Positions 1 to 13,300 of a stretch of DNA of 64,000 bases are shown one piece after another (position 1 is the first letter of the stretch; every line of letters starts with the position of its first letter). Made by a program: the position numbers and the translations under genes. The stretch comes from Amyloporia xantha (Eukaryota; Basidiomycota; Agaricomycetes; Polyporales; Adustoporiaceae), in contig JAYKKR010000001.1 in NCBI GenBank assembly GCA_036971615.1, positions 1,736,001 through 1,800,000 on the forward strand, in the 5' to 3' direction. The notes beneath the pieces were generated by a model, which saw only the letters and a program-made list of their open reading frames with translations, was not told where the DNA came from and made no database searches.

Positions 1-879
1 TATTACATATTATACAATCTATTTCTCACTGGTATTCGTTCGTACGGATGCATACATACAGTACTTTGTAACCATCACTCCAAGTATAATACTCGTATTA
101 CCAGACAAATTGTAGCAAATTCCAATCATGATGAATGGTGTGTAATTGAATGTTATATTTTAATATGACATGTATTGCTCGGAATTGAACACACAGCTTC
201 AGAGAATCATACCGTCGTCAGCCTTCATCTACTGGGCTACGCGGGCCTATAACGACAATGCATGCTCCATGTATATATCATGTTTGTGTGGTGCTGGAGC
301 ACCATTCTATTAGTAAGTGGTCCGGCTGACATCCGGTGCTGTTTAATCCGCAAGTGGCGCACACATACATCTGATACGTCTTTATTCGGCCTGATATGTA
401 GCTTATCTGGCGCTCACTGTAACCTGATCAGGCCTTACAAGCCCATATGGTTTCATAAGGCCTGATAAGCCAAATCCCGTTTTTCCGACATGGTCGCTGG
501 TTGTCGGAGATTATTTACGTGTGCAACGGTAGTCTGCGCTGTGAATACACAACAGTGAACGCGCAGGTAATGTCTTATTGCAAGGAATCGAGAGTGCGTA
601 TCGAGAACGTACGGACCCAGTGGTACTAAGTACGGCCTTACATAGACCGTCTCTACTCTGCAGCAGTCTCTGCTCTGCGTATAACTGGCTTCAGATTCAT
701 CTGTCGATCTGCTTTACTATCACGTGCCTCCGTAGCATAGCGTCGCGTACTACACTTGTGCAGCAATATGCAACCCCGCTATATCGCTCAAGACGGCCTA
801 ACGAACTCAGGCCGTGACCACTGACAACAGACAGCAGCATCGTGCTGGACTTCTCGTTGCTCAGCATCTCTCCCTTCTC
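1..879. other. intergenic DNA upstream of DOP1
   Basis: No convincing coding frame is seen; the open frames are short and resemble nothing I recognise. It holds small inverted repeats built on the word GGCCTGAT (annotated at 427-466) and a 7-bp inverted repeat (484-490 with 502-508). The last 60 bases are pyrimidine-rich, as expected of a fungal 5' leader before the start codon at 880. Confidence 0.6.
427..466. repeat. 11-bp perfect inverted repeat, 18-nt loop
   Basis: ATCAGGCCTTA at 427-437 is matched by its reverse complement at 456-466, separated by 18 nt. A related GGCCTGATA word also occurs near 388-396. This could be a remnant of a small inverted-repeat element or chance structure. No target-site duplication was found. 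Confidence 0.5.
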
Positions 880-3800
880 ATGTCAACTCATGCGTCCCCT
901 AACCTCACCATTCCGATACCCGTCAAGAAAGGACCGTCGTGGTCTTCCCTACAAGGGCATGAACGTGGTTAGTGCACTATGCATCTTTCTTTGATCATCA
1001 TAGCTCACACAAACGACGAGGACAGTCTCCACTCCACCCGCATACGCGTCCGATCCCAAATACAAGAAATATACGCAACAGGTGGAGAGGTGTCTGAGCT
1101 CGTTTGACAGTGTTCATGAATGGGCAGACTTCATCTCATTCTTGAAGCAGCTGCTCAAAGTACGTGGGTATATACTCAAACGCGATGAGTCCTTCAGCTT
1201 GGTTCTGCGTGTAGACACTGGAAACCTACCAACAGTTCAAGGAGATCCCGCGGAAAGTCATAGTTGCGAAGCGTCTGTCACAATGCCTAAATCCTGCTCT
1301 TCCTACTGGAGTTCATCAGCGAGCATTGGACGTATACTCTCATATTTTTGCTGTTCTTGGTGTATGTTTTTTCTTTGAAATCAAGCAGCTATCATCTCAA
1401 TGTTACTTAGACAGAGGGCTTGCAGCGGGATCTGGCACTTTGGTCCTCTGGTTTGTTTCCGTTCTTTGAATATGCAGCTACTTCGGTGAAAGTGAGTGGA
1501 TGTCTCACGAGGCAAATCTATACTAAATGCGCCTGTTAGCCCACGCTTCTCAATCTGTTCGACACATACTATTTGCCTATGCAGAGTGGATTGCGACCTG
1601 TCATGAAGTCCTTCATTCTCGCACTACTTCCAGGCTTGGAAGAAGAGACAGGCGAATTCTTTGATAATGTGTTGAGCTTGTTAGATCGCATATCCGGCAC
1701 CGTCTCGCAATCCTTTTTCTTCCAAAACATCTGGCTCGTCATGCTTACGACTCCCTCTGCTCGCGGAACTTCACTCAACTTCCTGTCTCGCCGGTTGCCC
1801 ACTCTGAAAGCTGATGAAGGTACGCACACCAGAAAACATGCCGTCCGCCAGAGGTTTGACTCATGTAGAAGGGCGATAGATATCAGTTTTATCGTGGGTC
1901 GGGATGTTGGGTTGATGATCCGGGCATTCTCAGCTGCCTTGGAGGATGACGACCTCCTTGTTCGAAGAAGTGGTCTTGACCTCCTACTACAGTCGCTACG
2001 CATCGACAGCGTCGCGATGAAGCGCGCACAACCGGAGGACCGTTCACTTCTCATGAGGGCGGCCAGCAGTGTCGTCTTAAGACGCGATCTCTCTCTCAAC
2101 CGGAGGCTTTATGCCTGGTTGCTTGGATCAGACGAGAACAGTCAGCGCCAGATAGATTACCTGAAAGCCAACTCTCTCGAACTGCTAACTTCAACATTAA
2201 GGGTAATGGTTCTCTAAGCGCCTTTTGTGTACATCTTGCATATGACACCCTTGTCTCTAGGAGGAGATGCTTCACCCGTCCGTCGATTATTCGCCATCCA
2301 GGCCGTTCAAAATCTTCATATCGTTGCTTGATAAGTGGGAGATTGGGTCTCCACTCACTGAGGCTCTTGTATACGATGCTTTCAAGGCTATAAAGAAGGC
2401 CTTGGACTCTGGGTCAGACATTGGCGGTGATGTTAGTTTCTCTCTTCTTACTGATGAACGCTTTTCTGAGGAATCATTGACACGATAGCTGAGCATGACG
2501 GCGAGCACATTGTATGAAGCTGTTGAGCCCAACCTGCTGTGGAAGCAGCTCTTCTCTGCCATATATTCTGACCTTACTTCGGAGAGTAACCGACTCGAGG
2601 TATCGTGGTTCTTTTCCAGTTACAGCGACGATGAATTACAACGAGCTATATCTACAGGGTTGTCTCATGGTCAAGTACTTGCTCACATCGTTCCACGGTC
2701 AAGATGAGGAGGCTGAAACCATTCATTTGCCAATTGTATTTGCTGCTGTTTCCGAGGCGTTGTCGGTATGGCCAGATCTTCATCTTAGGGTCCTTCATTG
2801 ATTGTCCCTTCAGACTCGCTTGCGAGACGGTGCAGTGCCGCCAATCTCATACGTTTCCGCACGAGAGGCATTATCGCTACAACGAGATATTCTCAGACAC
2901 ATTCCCAGTACGACTAACCTCAACTCTCGTCCTCAAGTGTCACCTGAGATCCAGGCTGCATCAAGTGATCAGGGCCCATCGTCATTTGCATGCATATTCT
3001 ATGGAGTCAGAGGCACCATGTCTCAGCGGACCAGAAACCTCCCTGCTGTCCCATTCGTTACCGTATTCGAAGACCTTATTGAAATGACCATGTTCAGTGC
3101 GAGCGCAATGCTGCGATCGGATGATCCAAATTCGATTCGAGAAGTACTCGTTGAAACACTGGAGTTATTGACGAGCCTTGTTACTCGTGCAGATCAGATA
3201 CAAGGCCCTCGTTTGAAGCTGATATGGGATCCGGATAGTTGGCTGGCAGTTTTACTTCGTTGCTTGAAGTCGAAAGTAAGTTTAAACGATGTCTGGTGTA
3301 AATTGAACGCATGCCAAGCTAATTTATATAGACCGCAACGTTCACACTGGTGGATAGTGTCATAACCGCTATGACAAAATTACATCAAGCTAGTACGTTG
3401 GAGCCTACTTTATCGATTGACAACCGGTCGACTATCTCTGGCGCGATCAGTATAGTTAGTGAAATCGTACCCTATAACTCGCAATACTAATGCACTAGCA
3501 CTTAGCTTTTGAATTATCTGCGATTATCTTGGGCAGCATACCACATGCGTGCTGTCAGCCTCATCTGGTCACTCGATGGTATTAGCCGTCATCGTCACGT
3601 CGAAGCGGTCATTTCTCAAAGGATGACATCGCGAGACGCCCGAGAGGTAGAAGAATCCTGTGAAGCATTCGGTGTCCTTTGGAGGTTATCAGGTAACTGT
3701 CTTTGGATTCCATCACATCCTAGCTCTTTTGAGCCCATTCATCCCGCATAGACGATGATCTGTTGCCAGGGTCCAAGCTCAAAGTGCCCATGATGGTCGT

Positions 3801-6800
3801 ACTTGACACGCTGAAAAGTGGAGACCCTGCTCTGCGCCGTGTTGGAGAAACATGGATGCGTTGTAGTTTGAGGTCATATGTACGGTCCGTCTCCCTTTCT
3901 ATGATTGTTCGTCTCTAAACCGTTCTCACTATAAATACCGTTACCAGTGTACTCGATCCGATCATATTCGACCTCTTCGACCCTTCCATCCGTCGCTCCT
4001 CGTCCACAGTGGAATTGAATAGCAAGCAGTTACAAGGTTTCTCCTACGATCGCCCGTTCGATCAACGTTACACCAATCATCTTCTGGAGGCACTACTCTC
4101 TGTCGTCAAGTTCGGCGGCCAAGGATTCAGCAAAGTAGCACGGACAAATGTATTAAATCGTTCACCTTATATCGAGCTTTTTCAAAGGCTGCAATCTGGT
4201 TAGTGTTTCGCAAAACATCAATCGTAGCCTTGTGCTGAGACTCACCAGTTAGCACTGCATTGCCTGATGCAAGCTATCTGGACGTTCTAGTATATCTGCT
4301 CATGCGGTTAGTAAATTCAGTCCACCTTCGGAATATTATATGATTGTCTGCTTTAGGTTTCTCCAGTCGGAACCGAAGCCTGCTCTCGCTTCGACCATGG
4401 GACCATTCAATAACACTACGCAGTCACTATCTATTGATCTTTTGCAAGCTCTTGTGGCCCGTGGGGAGGTGGACTTCCCAACACTGCAGAGTATGGAATC
4501 GGCTGTTGTCAAGAAGCTCTATCAGTCTGTGCATACTGGCCGATTAGACTTGCAAAACAAATTGCTCCATCTCCTCCATTCAGTCATATCAGCATCTCAT
4601 CCAGGAGCGGAGAATCACTCAATCAAAGGCAAGAACCAACAAACTAGTCGTTTACTCGACGGTAGTAACGCGTCAGATGGAGCGCAAACACCGAGAATGG
4701 AGTCCTATGGAGTCCATCCACTCTTCATCCAGACAATCCTTGATGGTATTTCACGCGACACAAATCGCCCCATATTGCAGCATTGGCTTGATTTCGTCCT
4801 CATGACCATACCACAGTTTCATGAAACTCTACAGCCTGCGATAATACCGCTTAGTGATGGCGTATGCCGACAATTGCGGGACTCCTTGTCAGACATTCGT
4901 CGAACATCTACTAAAGATCAAAGCAACAGTGATATTGTCTCTATCACTACGGATGCAGACTATATTATGCTTTTGACTGCAGTCGAGCGGCTGGTACTTC
5001 TTAGCCTTTCCCATGTCGCTGATGCACAACAGCTGGACGACGACGCCAGTCTACCAGAAAGACCAAATCAAGATACTGGTGGTCTACTTGGCTACGTTTC
5101 GAACGTGTTCAGCTCCGACGCCTCAGGTGGCCCTGAAGAACAAATCCAGGTCAGTGTCGAAGATAGCTAGTCTTACCGAATGCTAATGCGCCGGCTGATT
5201 TCAGGGGCGAAAGTCTGACTACCGAACTTTACAGGACGTTATTCGGGTCTTGTTCGGCATATGGGATATTTTGAGCGAGTCTAATCAGCATCTCTGGACA
5301 TATTCTGTTTATTCTAAGACCAGAGTGAGGTGTCGAAAAGTTCTGGAGCATTTGTTCCGAGCGCATTCAGCGGAGGTTTTGGAGTGCGTGGTCGACTGCT
5401 GGCAACGAGACCCATCGGCAAGTACATAATCCGTTCGCACATCTACCTCACCATGACATACCCTCCAGGACCGATCAGTGGCATTCGAGGTTGTAGATAC
5501 TTTAGCGTCTAGCTCTCAAAACGTCGTGCACATGCTTTGTGAGAGCATATCTGGTCGCACGCCAGGCCTTTCAGACCGGTCTAGGAAGCTCGTGGTTCCT
5601 AATCTGTGATAAAACATGCTTTTATTGCTCGCTTTGTCCCGCTCATTTGCATATCCATAGGTTGGACGTCACGTTTTTCGACTTTCTAGAGCGCTACTTT
5701 CAGCGATTGGAGGGTCCTCTGGCCTTGCAAGTCTGGCCCCGTTTCATGCATTTAGTGAAGGATCTTGCATCGTCCCTGCGGGAGTTCAAAATACAGGCAT
5801 TCTCGGCATTGAGGTATTCCTTACATTTTAACTCTGCCTTCAGCTCACTGAGGGTGTCTTCTGCTTACAGGTGCTTCACAGTACTCGCCGACAAAGTCTG
5901 TCAGACAACTGCAATGGAAGATAAGCGATTACGTAAAGAACTCCAGGTACCATCTCATATTCCATGAAAATTACGATTTCACCGAGACAAGAATTTAGGA
6001 CTCCTACAGCAAGCTGCTGGACCTTTGTGTTCTCGCTAGTCGTCCGTACGACCAAGGGTCGTGGATTCGACGACCGCAGAGGGATACTCTACCTGTCAAC
6101 GGTAGAGAATCACCATTACCACGGGGTAAGTCTAGATATCACCGTCAAGACTCACTTTATTGAGTTTTAATAGTGGTTTCCGATACGAAGTTGGACGAGA
6201 AGATGAACGCCAGTTCAACATCCCTACCCGAATCAATCAAACCTGCCTATGGCACAGATTTGATTGAGCAGGTAAAGTAGTTATAGACAGCCGCCTTTGC
6301 GATGCTGACTATCTGCGCAGATAAACATTTATATTGCTTCTAGTGTACTGCCGAATCTGCGAAAGTTTCTGATGGAGAGTGATAAGGTTCTTGCGGCATG
6401 CAATACCATCGTTTACAGCATCGTCAATCCTGCATTGAAGGGCAAGACTAGGTGTGTAATGCATAGACATATGTGAACGTGACTTCACTGATAATCGGAA
6501 AGGCCATTAGATGTTGATGATGGTGTACTTTCGATCCTGCAAGAAATGTCAAAAATTGGTGCAGCAATTAAGGCGTGGCGAGGGCCAGTCTCCGAGGTGC
6601 TCAGCGACAATCGATGTTTCAATTCCTCCCCCGATGCCGGTGGGAAGTGGAGAGCCATGGTCAAATCTCTCTTCGATACGGACAGGACAGCTTTAACGGA
6701 GTTGCTAGGTGAGCATCTGTTCCCTGGTTGGCGTCTTGTACCTACCTCCGATCTAGGCAAAATTACCACTGCACCATCTGCGAATATCTTCACAAATAGG

Positions 6801-7672
6801 GAGTATGAAATGCTGTTGCGGTCTCTCAATCTTCGGAGACTTTCCTATGTCATACTATCAGGAGAGAAGAATCACTTCTTGACACAATTGCCCAACATAC
6901 AAGAGAAGTTGGTGGATACGTTACGGAACGTCTCTGCACCCGTGGTGCAAAGCGAGGTGTATCTATGTGTCAGAGTCATGCTTTGCCGATTGTCACCCCA
7001 TAATCTCTCAAGCTTCTGGCCCGTAATACTGACAGAATTAGTAAGTCCATGAGTGTTTGCCGTCCAGGTACCCTATACTGACCTTCATTACTCCAGTATC
7101 GCCTCTTCGAGCAAGTAATGATCAGCTTGCCGTCTGATGGCTCGGAAGAGGTGGGGCTAGTTTTGTCGGCCTGTAAGCTTCTAGACCTCCTACTAGTTCT
7201 CCAGACGGAGGAATTTCAAATGTGAGAAATTGCTATCCCCGCGTTCGCCTTTACTGACTGTTTGCGATGCAGACATCAATGGATTTTTATCACGGACACC
7301 GTCGATGCCGTGTATCGACCAGAAGACTGGTTCCCCGAGGCTATGCTGGATCGCCTGGCGGAGGTAGCAGGCAGTCTGCCAATTGGGGAGGTATGTGTCT
7401 CACACGCGAGGAGTTCTCCATATTCCTACAACATTTTGCAGGACGGCGCTCGTGCGTTGCAGGGTATCTCGTCAACGCCTACGTCGGAAAGCAGACCGAT
7501 GCGCCGACCAATGCTGCGATCTCTGCGGCAGATTGACAGCATTCGCGACCTTGTGCCCTTTTTTTCAAGCGCAAGTGTCGCATCGTTTGAGAGCGTCTAC
7601 AATAGCGGGGGCAACATCGATTGGGAAGCGGTGGAACAAGGCTTACTGGAGGACATGTTCGACGGGCGATGA
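880..7672 (+). CDS. DOP1: Dopey-family protein DOP1 (endosome-Golgi trafficking)
   Basis: Very large multi-exon gene, roughly twenty exons split by 50-60 nt introns. The first exon starts at the ATG at 880 (MSTHASPNLTIPIPVKKG). The second exon carries the hallmark of the Dopey N-terminal domain, DPKYKKYTQQVERCLSSFDS, followed by the EWADFISFLKQLLK helix. The remainder is helical, Leu-rich repeat-like sequence with no catalytic motif, as in the family; the protein ends with DMFDGR before the stop at 7670-7672. Dopey proteins act at the Golgi/endosome with the Mon2 scaffold and Neo1-type flippases (family knowledge). No in-frame stop requires a frameshift in the exons I followed. Exact boundaries of the middle exons (about 2.2-6.5 kb) were not all resolved. 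The gene converges on the nucleobindin-like gene downstream. Family identification is firm. Confidence 0.9.
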
Positions 7673-8161
7673 CCGCGGTTGATAGTATTATACGCTACCC
7701 ATACCAGACCTTACCTCAGTGTGGGTCGAAGATACTGTATCACTTGTATATATTGTTTCAGAAGGTCACGGCTGAGTGAGTATACCGCGAATGCTCGGTC
7801 AAACGAACGAGGGCGGGCTTGAGACAGCTGCTCACATGCAGCCGCACGTTTGATATATACTAGTAGACGCATGGAGAGCTTGACACTGGATGCTGAGCCA
7901 ATCGGGCCTGAAGTTAGCTTACGATGTACAGTGGGTCTCAGCAGGCTTCTTCGGAATACACGGACGTAACAGAAGATGTCAATTTTCCCGCTGTAATTGA
8001 CTAGCCTCTCGCCTCATTCCCGTCGCTCGGAACAACACCGTGGACCCCATGAATGCGGTGATTCCTGGCTCTCGCAGTCAGCAATTTAGAGAGCGCCCAT
8101 AAATATCCCGTGAAACCAATAATCAATATAAGGATGTGCTGTGACAAGAACTAATGCATAA
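7673..8161. other. convergent 3' intergenic region
   Basis: Between the stop codons of DOP1 (+) and the nucleobindin-like gene (-). No plausible coding sequence; presumably both 3' UTRs. Confidence 0.6.
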
Positions 8162-9511
8162 TCAGAAATCGCCCCAGTTGCGACGGAACTTGTACTGCAA
8201 ACCATCCTGAGTGTCAGCATTCTATTAAGGCAAGTGGCACTGGGAGGCGGGTACGTTACCTTGTATGGCACGTTCTTTCTGGAAACATGACATACATAAG
8301 TTAGCACTCGAAACCAGTTATCGCTGAAAGACTATCACGCACTTGAGTCGATCTGACGGTGACTTCGGGGGCTTGTACCCAGCCTCACCCTCGCCCCACT
8401 GTCCGTCAGCCTTCGCACTCGAGTAGCGCACCACAGGATCGTCGCTCTCTGGCCGGCTGCGCGTGTATTTCGGGATGGGTGGGGCGACCGAGGATGGCTG
8501 CTCTTCCTGTGGCACCTGTATGGGTGCCTGCGCCTCATCGTGCGGCTCATGTTGGGCGAGGGCTTCATCGACGGAGATGCCCTGGAAGCGCGCCTCGCGC
8601 TCGGCCTCTTCACGCTCGATCGACTCGTGCTGCTCGAAGTGCTCAATGTCCTCTGGGTGTACGTAGGCATCGTCGGTCTGCGTTTCGGGTGTGGAGTGGA
8701 ATTGCTCTGAGGGAGAGACGCCCGGACGGTGAGACGGACGACGCGAGGGTGACGGTCAGTAGTACTCACCTTCGTGATGTAGGAAGAACTCTGAACGGTA
8801 GGTGTAAGAATATAAACAGAATAGGGGTGTGTGATATATGCTGGACGTACCGCTCTCCACGTCGTAGTGGTGACCCTCTGCCCCAAGATCATCAAAATTC
8901 GGCAGCCCATCCAGACCGACGCTCACGAACTCCTCCTGCGTGACTTTCCCATTCTTGTCTTTATCAAGAAGCCCCAGAACCGTTGTAACAATATGATCGG
9001 CCTTCGTCTGGTGCTCGATATCGTCCTACTCAGGGAAACAACATGTCGGATGATGCATACTCGACTGATGTGCGTGCGGCGTACTTTGGACTTCTTTTGC
9101 GAGTAGACATGATGCACGCCGTATATGGCTTCGATCTCTTCGCGGTCCCATACTCCGTCTCTGTCAGCAGAATGAGATGCACGTATCTGAAACCAGCAGC
9201 GGGTCGAACGCACCGGTTCAGGTCGTGGAGTTGAAAGAAGCTGGGCGCATCGAACGAGTCGCTGTACACATCGCGCACTCAGAAAAGACTTCAAAGCCCC
9301 ATACGCATAAAACTCACATGTGGTGCTCCGAGGCCATCTACGAGACAGACATTGTATGTAACAGTGAGGAAATGAGCGATGATATCAAGTGACATACGTG
9401 TCTCTCAGCATACTGCTGTACAGTTTCTCCAGCAGCGGGACCGTCGTGATCCCCGTGTGCTGCCGCAAGCCTGAGGTATATAAAGAAAGCGAGGCTAGAC
9501 AAGAGATGCAT
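8162..9511 (-). CDS. nucleobindin-like secretory EF-hand protein
   Basis: The start at 9511 gives a signal peptide (MHLLSSLAFFIYLRLAAAHG) followed by a His/Asp-rich stretch and YAERH. The GT-AG intron after it is in phase with MASEHHIDSFDAPSFFQLHD, the conserved block of fungal nucleobindin homologues. EF-hand 1 is complete after splicing (DLNRDGVWDREE, with Asp/Asn/Asp/Asp/Glu at the calcium positions), followed by IEAIYGVHHVYSQKKSK. EF-hand 2 reads DKDKNGKVTQEE. A Glu/His-rich tail with EREEAEREARFQG and EGEAGYKPPKSPSDRLK follows, and the last exon ends YKFRRNWGDF before the stop at 8162-8164. Nucleobindins are calcium-binding proteins of the ER/Golgi lumen (family knowledge). The intron before the DSFDAP block uses an AG a few bases downstream of another AG, chosen because it keeps the conserved sequence. 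It diverges from the ABC transporter gene. Confidence 0.88.
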
Positions 9512-9603
9512 GGCGAGCGAAGGAGGTTGCTAGTTCGTCTGCGGTAACATTGGGCCCTGGCGACGCGGAGGGAATCCGGGGTCCGCGCGCTGGGTTGTCT
9601 GGA

Positions 9604-9609
9604 CACGTG
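9604..9609. promoter_or_regulatory. CACGTG box upstream of nucleobindin-like gene
   Basis: A palindromic CACGTG lies about 93 bp upstream of the nucleobindin start codon. The flanking bases make ACACGTGG, the same 8-mer found upstream of calnexin in this window. bHLH-type and some bZIP factors bind CACGTG (established). A role here is inference. Confidence 0.35.
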
Positions 9610-10221
9610 GCATACTCCCCGCGAGACGCCGACACCGATCATTTTGCGATGACCGGATCTAGGCCACTCAAGCCTTGTCCAATCCTCTTGTGGATTCGTA
9701 ACGGTTGACAATCGACCACCCTCGTCAGCGAGATAAGCTCCTAGGAAGACCACCGCTGCACGCATAAACTTTTAGGGCACACACTGATTCATGCACTCCG
9801 TCCGTGCGGCATTCGTGCGGCTCCTGCATTGTGATTTGTACACAATTTTCAGGATGCGGCTCCGGACTTTCGTCAACCAGCACAAAGTTGACCAATTGAT
9901 GGCGACCGATCGGCAACGAGCTCAAAATTTTGTGCTCGTTCGAGCTGGCCATGGGATGTCATAAGCTCTTGGAGCATGACATCCGTAGCAGATGGACGGC
10001 CTATGGATGACCTTCATGGCCGAACCGTGCGAGAATGTGAAGAAATCTCGAGAAAAACCCGCTATCAGCGGATGTCTCCGCACCGAGTAAGTACTTACGA
10101 TCTGGCTGTTTGACGAGTCCTGCCAATGAGAGGCGGGCGCTAGTGCTGGTTGTGCAATGGATCTGATGTCAAGATCAAAAGTATGTATAATCAACCCGCA
10201 CCGGCACTCTGCCGATCGGTT

Positions 10222-10227
10222 TATAAA
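10222..10227 (+). promoter_or_regulatory. TATA box of the ABC transporter gene
   Basis: TATAAA lies 94 bp upstream of the start codon at 10316 and is followed by a pyrimidine-rich leader. This spacing suits a fungal TATA promoter, typical of inducible genes such as drug exporters. Confidence 0.5.
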
Positions 10228-10315
10228 GGACCTCTCCCCATAAAAACATGTTTCCCCCCAGCCGTTCATCTGTCGTTAGCACGTCTCCGGTCCCTTTCCA
10301 GTTTTGTCCCGTACC

Positions 10316-13300
10316 ATGACTGAAACTCCAGGGGACGAGCGAACCCTAGCGGGCGAGCATCATGTAGACATCGCAGAAGCAGAGGCCACATTCACTGAAC
10401 TATCGAGAGCATTGTCCAGGCGTTCGCGGACTCAGTCGGTAGAAGATGAGAAAATACAGGATGAGAAGCTGCAAGTTATCCACGACGTCGAGAAAGGGCA
10501 TCATGGCGACGCCCCAGAGACATTTGACCTTCGCGAATATCTCACCTCGTCCAACGATGCTATGCAAAGTGCCGGGATACAGCACAAGCACGTAGGAGTC
10601 ACCTGGGAAAAGCTCCGTGTCGACGTAGAGGGAGGAACCGATCGTAAGGTATGTTGTCCTTCTTCCAATGACATCTGTTTTTAAGCCACTCACTCACTAT
10701 AACTTGGACAGCTATACGTCAAGACTTTCGGACGTATGTCGTACAATAATTCGCTTGTTTATTCTCGCTGACAGACAGTCGCAGAGGCCGCGCTGAACTT
10801 CTGGCTCACTCCTATCCACATTCTCTGGCCTTTGATATCGAAAACTATCCCTTCCAAGAATAAAAAGGTCGAGACCACGACTATTCTTCATGAGTAAGCC
10901 CTTAGCCCGCCTCGCATCTCCATCAACTGATAATTCTTGCGCATGTAGACAGGATGGTTTGCTCAAGCCTGGTGAAATGTGTCTCGTCCTAGGTTGTCCA
11001 GGTGCCGGATGTTCGACCTTCCTCAAAACGGTTGCAAACGAAAGGCGGGAATACGCCAGTGTTGACGGCGACGTCCGCTATGCGGGTATCGACGCCAAGG
11101 AGATGGCCAAGTACTACAAAGGCGAAGTGGTCTACAACCAAGAAGGTTTGCCGCTGTCTCTACCATCCTGTCGTGCCGTATGCTTAGCTTATGGTAGACG
11201 ATATTCACATCGCCACATTGACCGTCTCGCAGACCTTATCATTTGCTCTGTCGTTGAAGACGCCCGGACCCAATGGCCGCCTGCCGGGCATCTCACGGAA
11301 GGAATTCAATGAAACAGTGATGACAACACTTCTCAAGATGCTCAACATCTCCCACACTGCGAACACCTACGTCGGAGATGAGTTCGTCCGTGGTGTGTCC
11401 GGAGGCGAGCGCAAGCGTGTCTCGATCGCAGAAATGATGGCCACCCGCGCCCACGTCCTGTGCTACGACAACTCGACTCGTGGATTGGATGCCAGTACCG
11501 CGCTTGACTTTGTGAAGTCATTGAGGGTCATGACGGATGTCCTCGGTCAAACTGTTTTCGTCACCTTGTACGCAATTCATTTATGCCAGGGACTCCTCTG
11601 GTAGCTGACGTATTTATATACAGGTACCAAGCCGGTGAATCGATCTACGAGCTCTTCGACAAGGTCCTCGTCCTCGACAAAGGCCGTCAGGTTTACTTTG
11701 GCCCGCCTACCGCGGCGCGCGCCTACTTCGAAGGACTCGGATACAAGTCTCTCCCCCGCCAGAGTACCCCCGACTACCTCACTGGCTGCACGGACCCGAA
11801 TGAGCGGCAGTTCGCCGAAGGCCGCTCGGAGAGGGACGTCCCCACTACGCCTGAGGAGCTCGAGCAGGCATTCCTGCGGTCGGACTTTGCAAAGGATATG
11901 CACCGGTCTCTGGATGATTACAAGGTGCTCATGGAGCACGACAAGGCGGACCAGGAAGCATTCCGCGCGGCAGTCGAGGCAGACAAGAAGCGTGGAGTGT
12001 CGAAGAAGAGCCCGTACACGCAGGGATTCATCAATCAGGTCCGCGCGTTAACCATCCGCCAGTTCCAGATGCGGTTACAGGATCGGTTCCAGTTGATAAC
12101 TAGCTACACGCTTTACACCGTGAGTGTGCTTGATTTCCGGCGTCGTCGCCTAGTCCAGTCGCTGACGGGATGCGTCCCTGATATTGAGATTCTGGCGATC
12201 ATAATCGGAGCGGCGTACTTCAAGCTTAAGACCGACGCTGCAGGTGCTTTCACGAGAGGGTCGGTCATTTTCGCCGCTTTGCTCACAGCCTGTTTGGACA
12301 CATTCGGAGAGGTACGTAAATGCCGTTATTGATGCGTTGTTATTCGGACGTTGGTTTCATTTTCTTTATTGCGTCTTCAGATGCCCACACAAATGCTTGG
12401 TCGACCTATCATCAAGAAACAGGTATGCAGGACAAGCTCGTTGATATAGATATTTTGTTGACAAAAATAGACCGGTTACAGCCTTTATCGTCCGGCGGCG
12501 ATCGCAATTGCCAACACAGTCGCAGACGTCCCATTCTCTGCGTTGAAGATATTCATTTATGATGTTATCATCTACTTTATGGCTGGGTTGCATTATAACG
12601 GTGGCGGCTTCTGGACGTTCCATCTCTTCGTGAGTATTCATGTTCTCTAGATTGCCGTAAATTCATTCCGCTCCCATTCACTGCAGATCTACTTGGCGTT
12701 CCTCACTATGCAAGGTTTCTTCAGGACCTTTGGTTACATGTGTACGAACTTCGATGCGGCGTGGCGGCTGGCCACTTTCTTCTTACCGAACATGATGATT
12801 TACGCCGGTTACATGATTCCTGTCTTCCAGATGAAGAGGTGGTTATTCTGGATCGTAAGTAGTTAATAACATGTGATTCATATCGTCGGCGCTGACCAGC
12901 AGTATTATAGTACTACATCAACCCGCTCTCATACGGTGAGTAAATGTGCATCTATCGTTAAAATATCGGACTCAATCTGGTCTTTAGCTTGGTCGGCTGT
13001 CATGGAGAACGAATTCGGAAGAATTGACGTAAGTCAAGCGCATATCGTGTCGTGGCGACATTTCCTCAATTTATTATCACAGTTGGCATGCGATGGCAAT
13101 TACATCGTTCCTCGTAACCCACCAGGTATTGACAAGTATCCGTGAGTCAAGCGTCAGCGAATTCGTCATGGTCTACTTTCTGATTGCTATTCCAGGAGTG
13201 GCGTTGGTCCCAATCAGGCTTGCACGCTCTACGGTGCTGCTGCGGGTCAAGGCGCAGTGTCAGGCAGTACTTACATTGACACTGGTTATGGCATTAGCGT

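Larger units (their letters stand above)
9512..10315. promoter_or_regulatory. divergent promoter region, nucleobindin / ABC transporter
   Basis: 804 bp between two divergent start codons. It contains no supportable exon: the short open frames on the minus strand lack family similarity and are not needed for either gene. It carries a CACGTG box close to the nucleobindin side and a TATA box close to the transporter side. Confidence 0.55.

Noticed and set aside
8359..8943. 194-codon plus-strand frame
   Set aside because: Antisense to the nucleobindin-like C-terminal exons.
9385..9765. Alternative N-terminus for the nucleobindin-like gene (frame containing GITTVPLLEKLYSS)
   Set aside because: It needs a poor donor to join MASEHH. 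The overlapping frame from the ATG at 9511 gives a signal peptide, YAERH and a perfect GT donor in phase.
10970..11040. Cys in place of Lys in NBD1 Walker A as a sign of a broken ABC transporter
   Set aside because: This substitution and the matching NBD2 signature change are normal in fungal PDR transporters.
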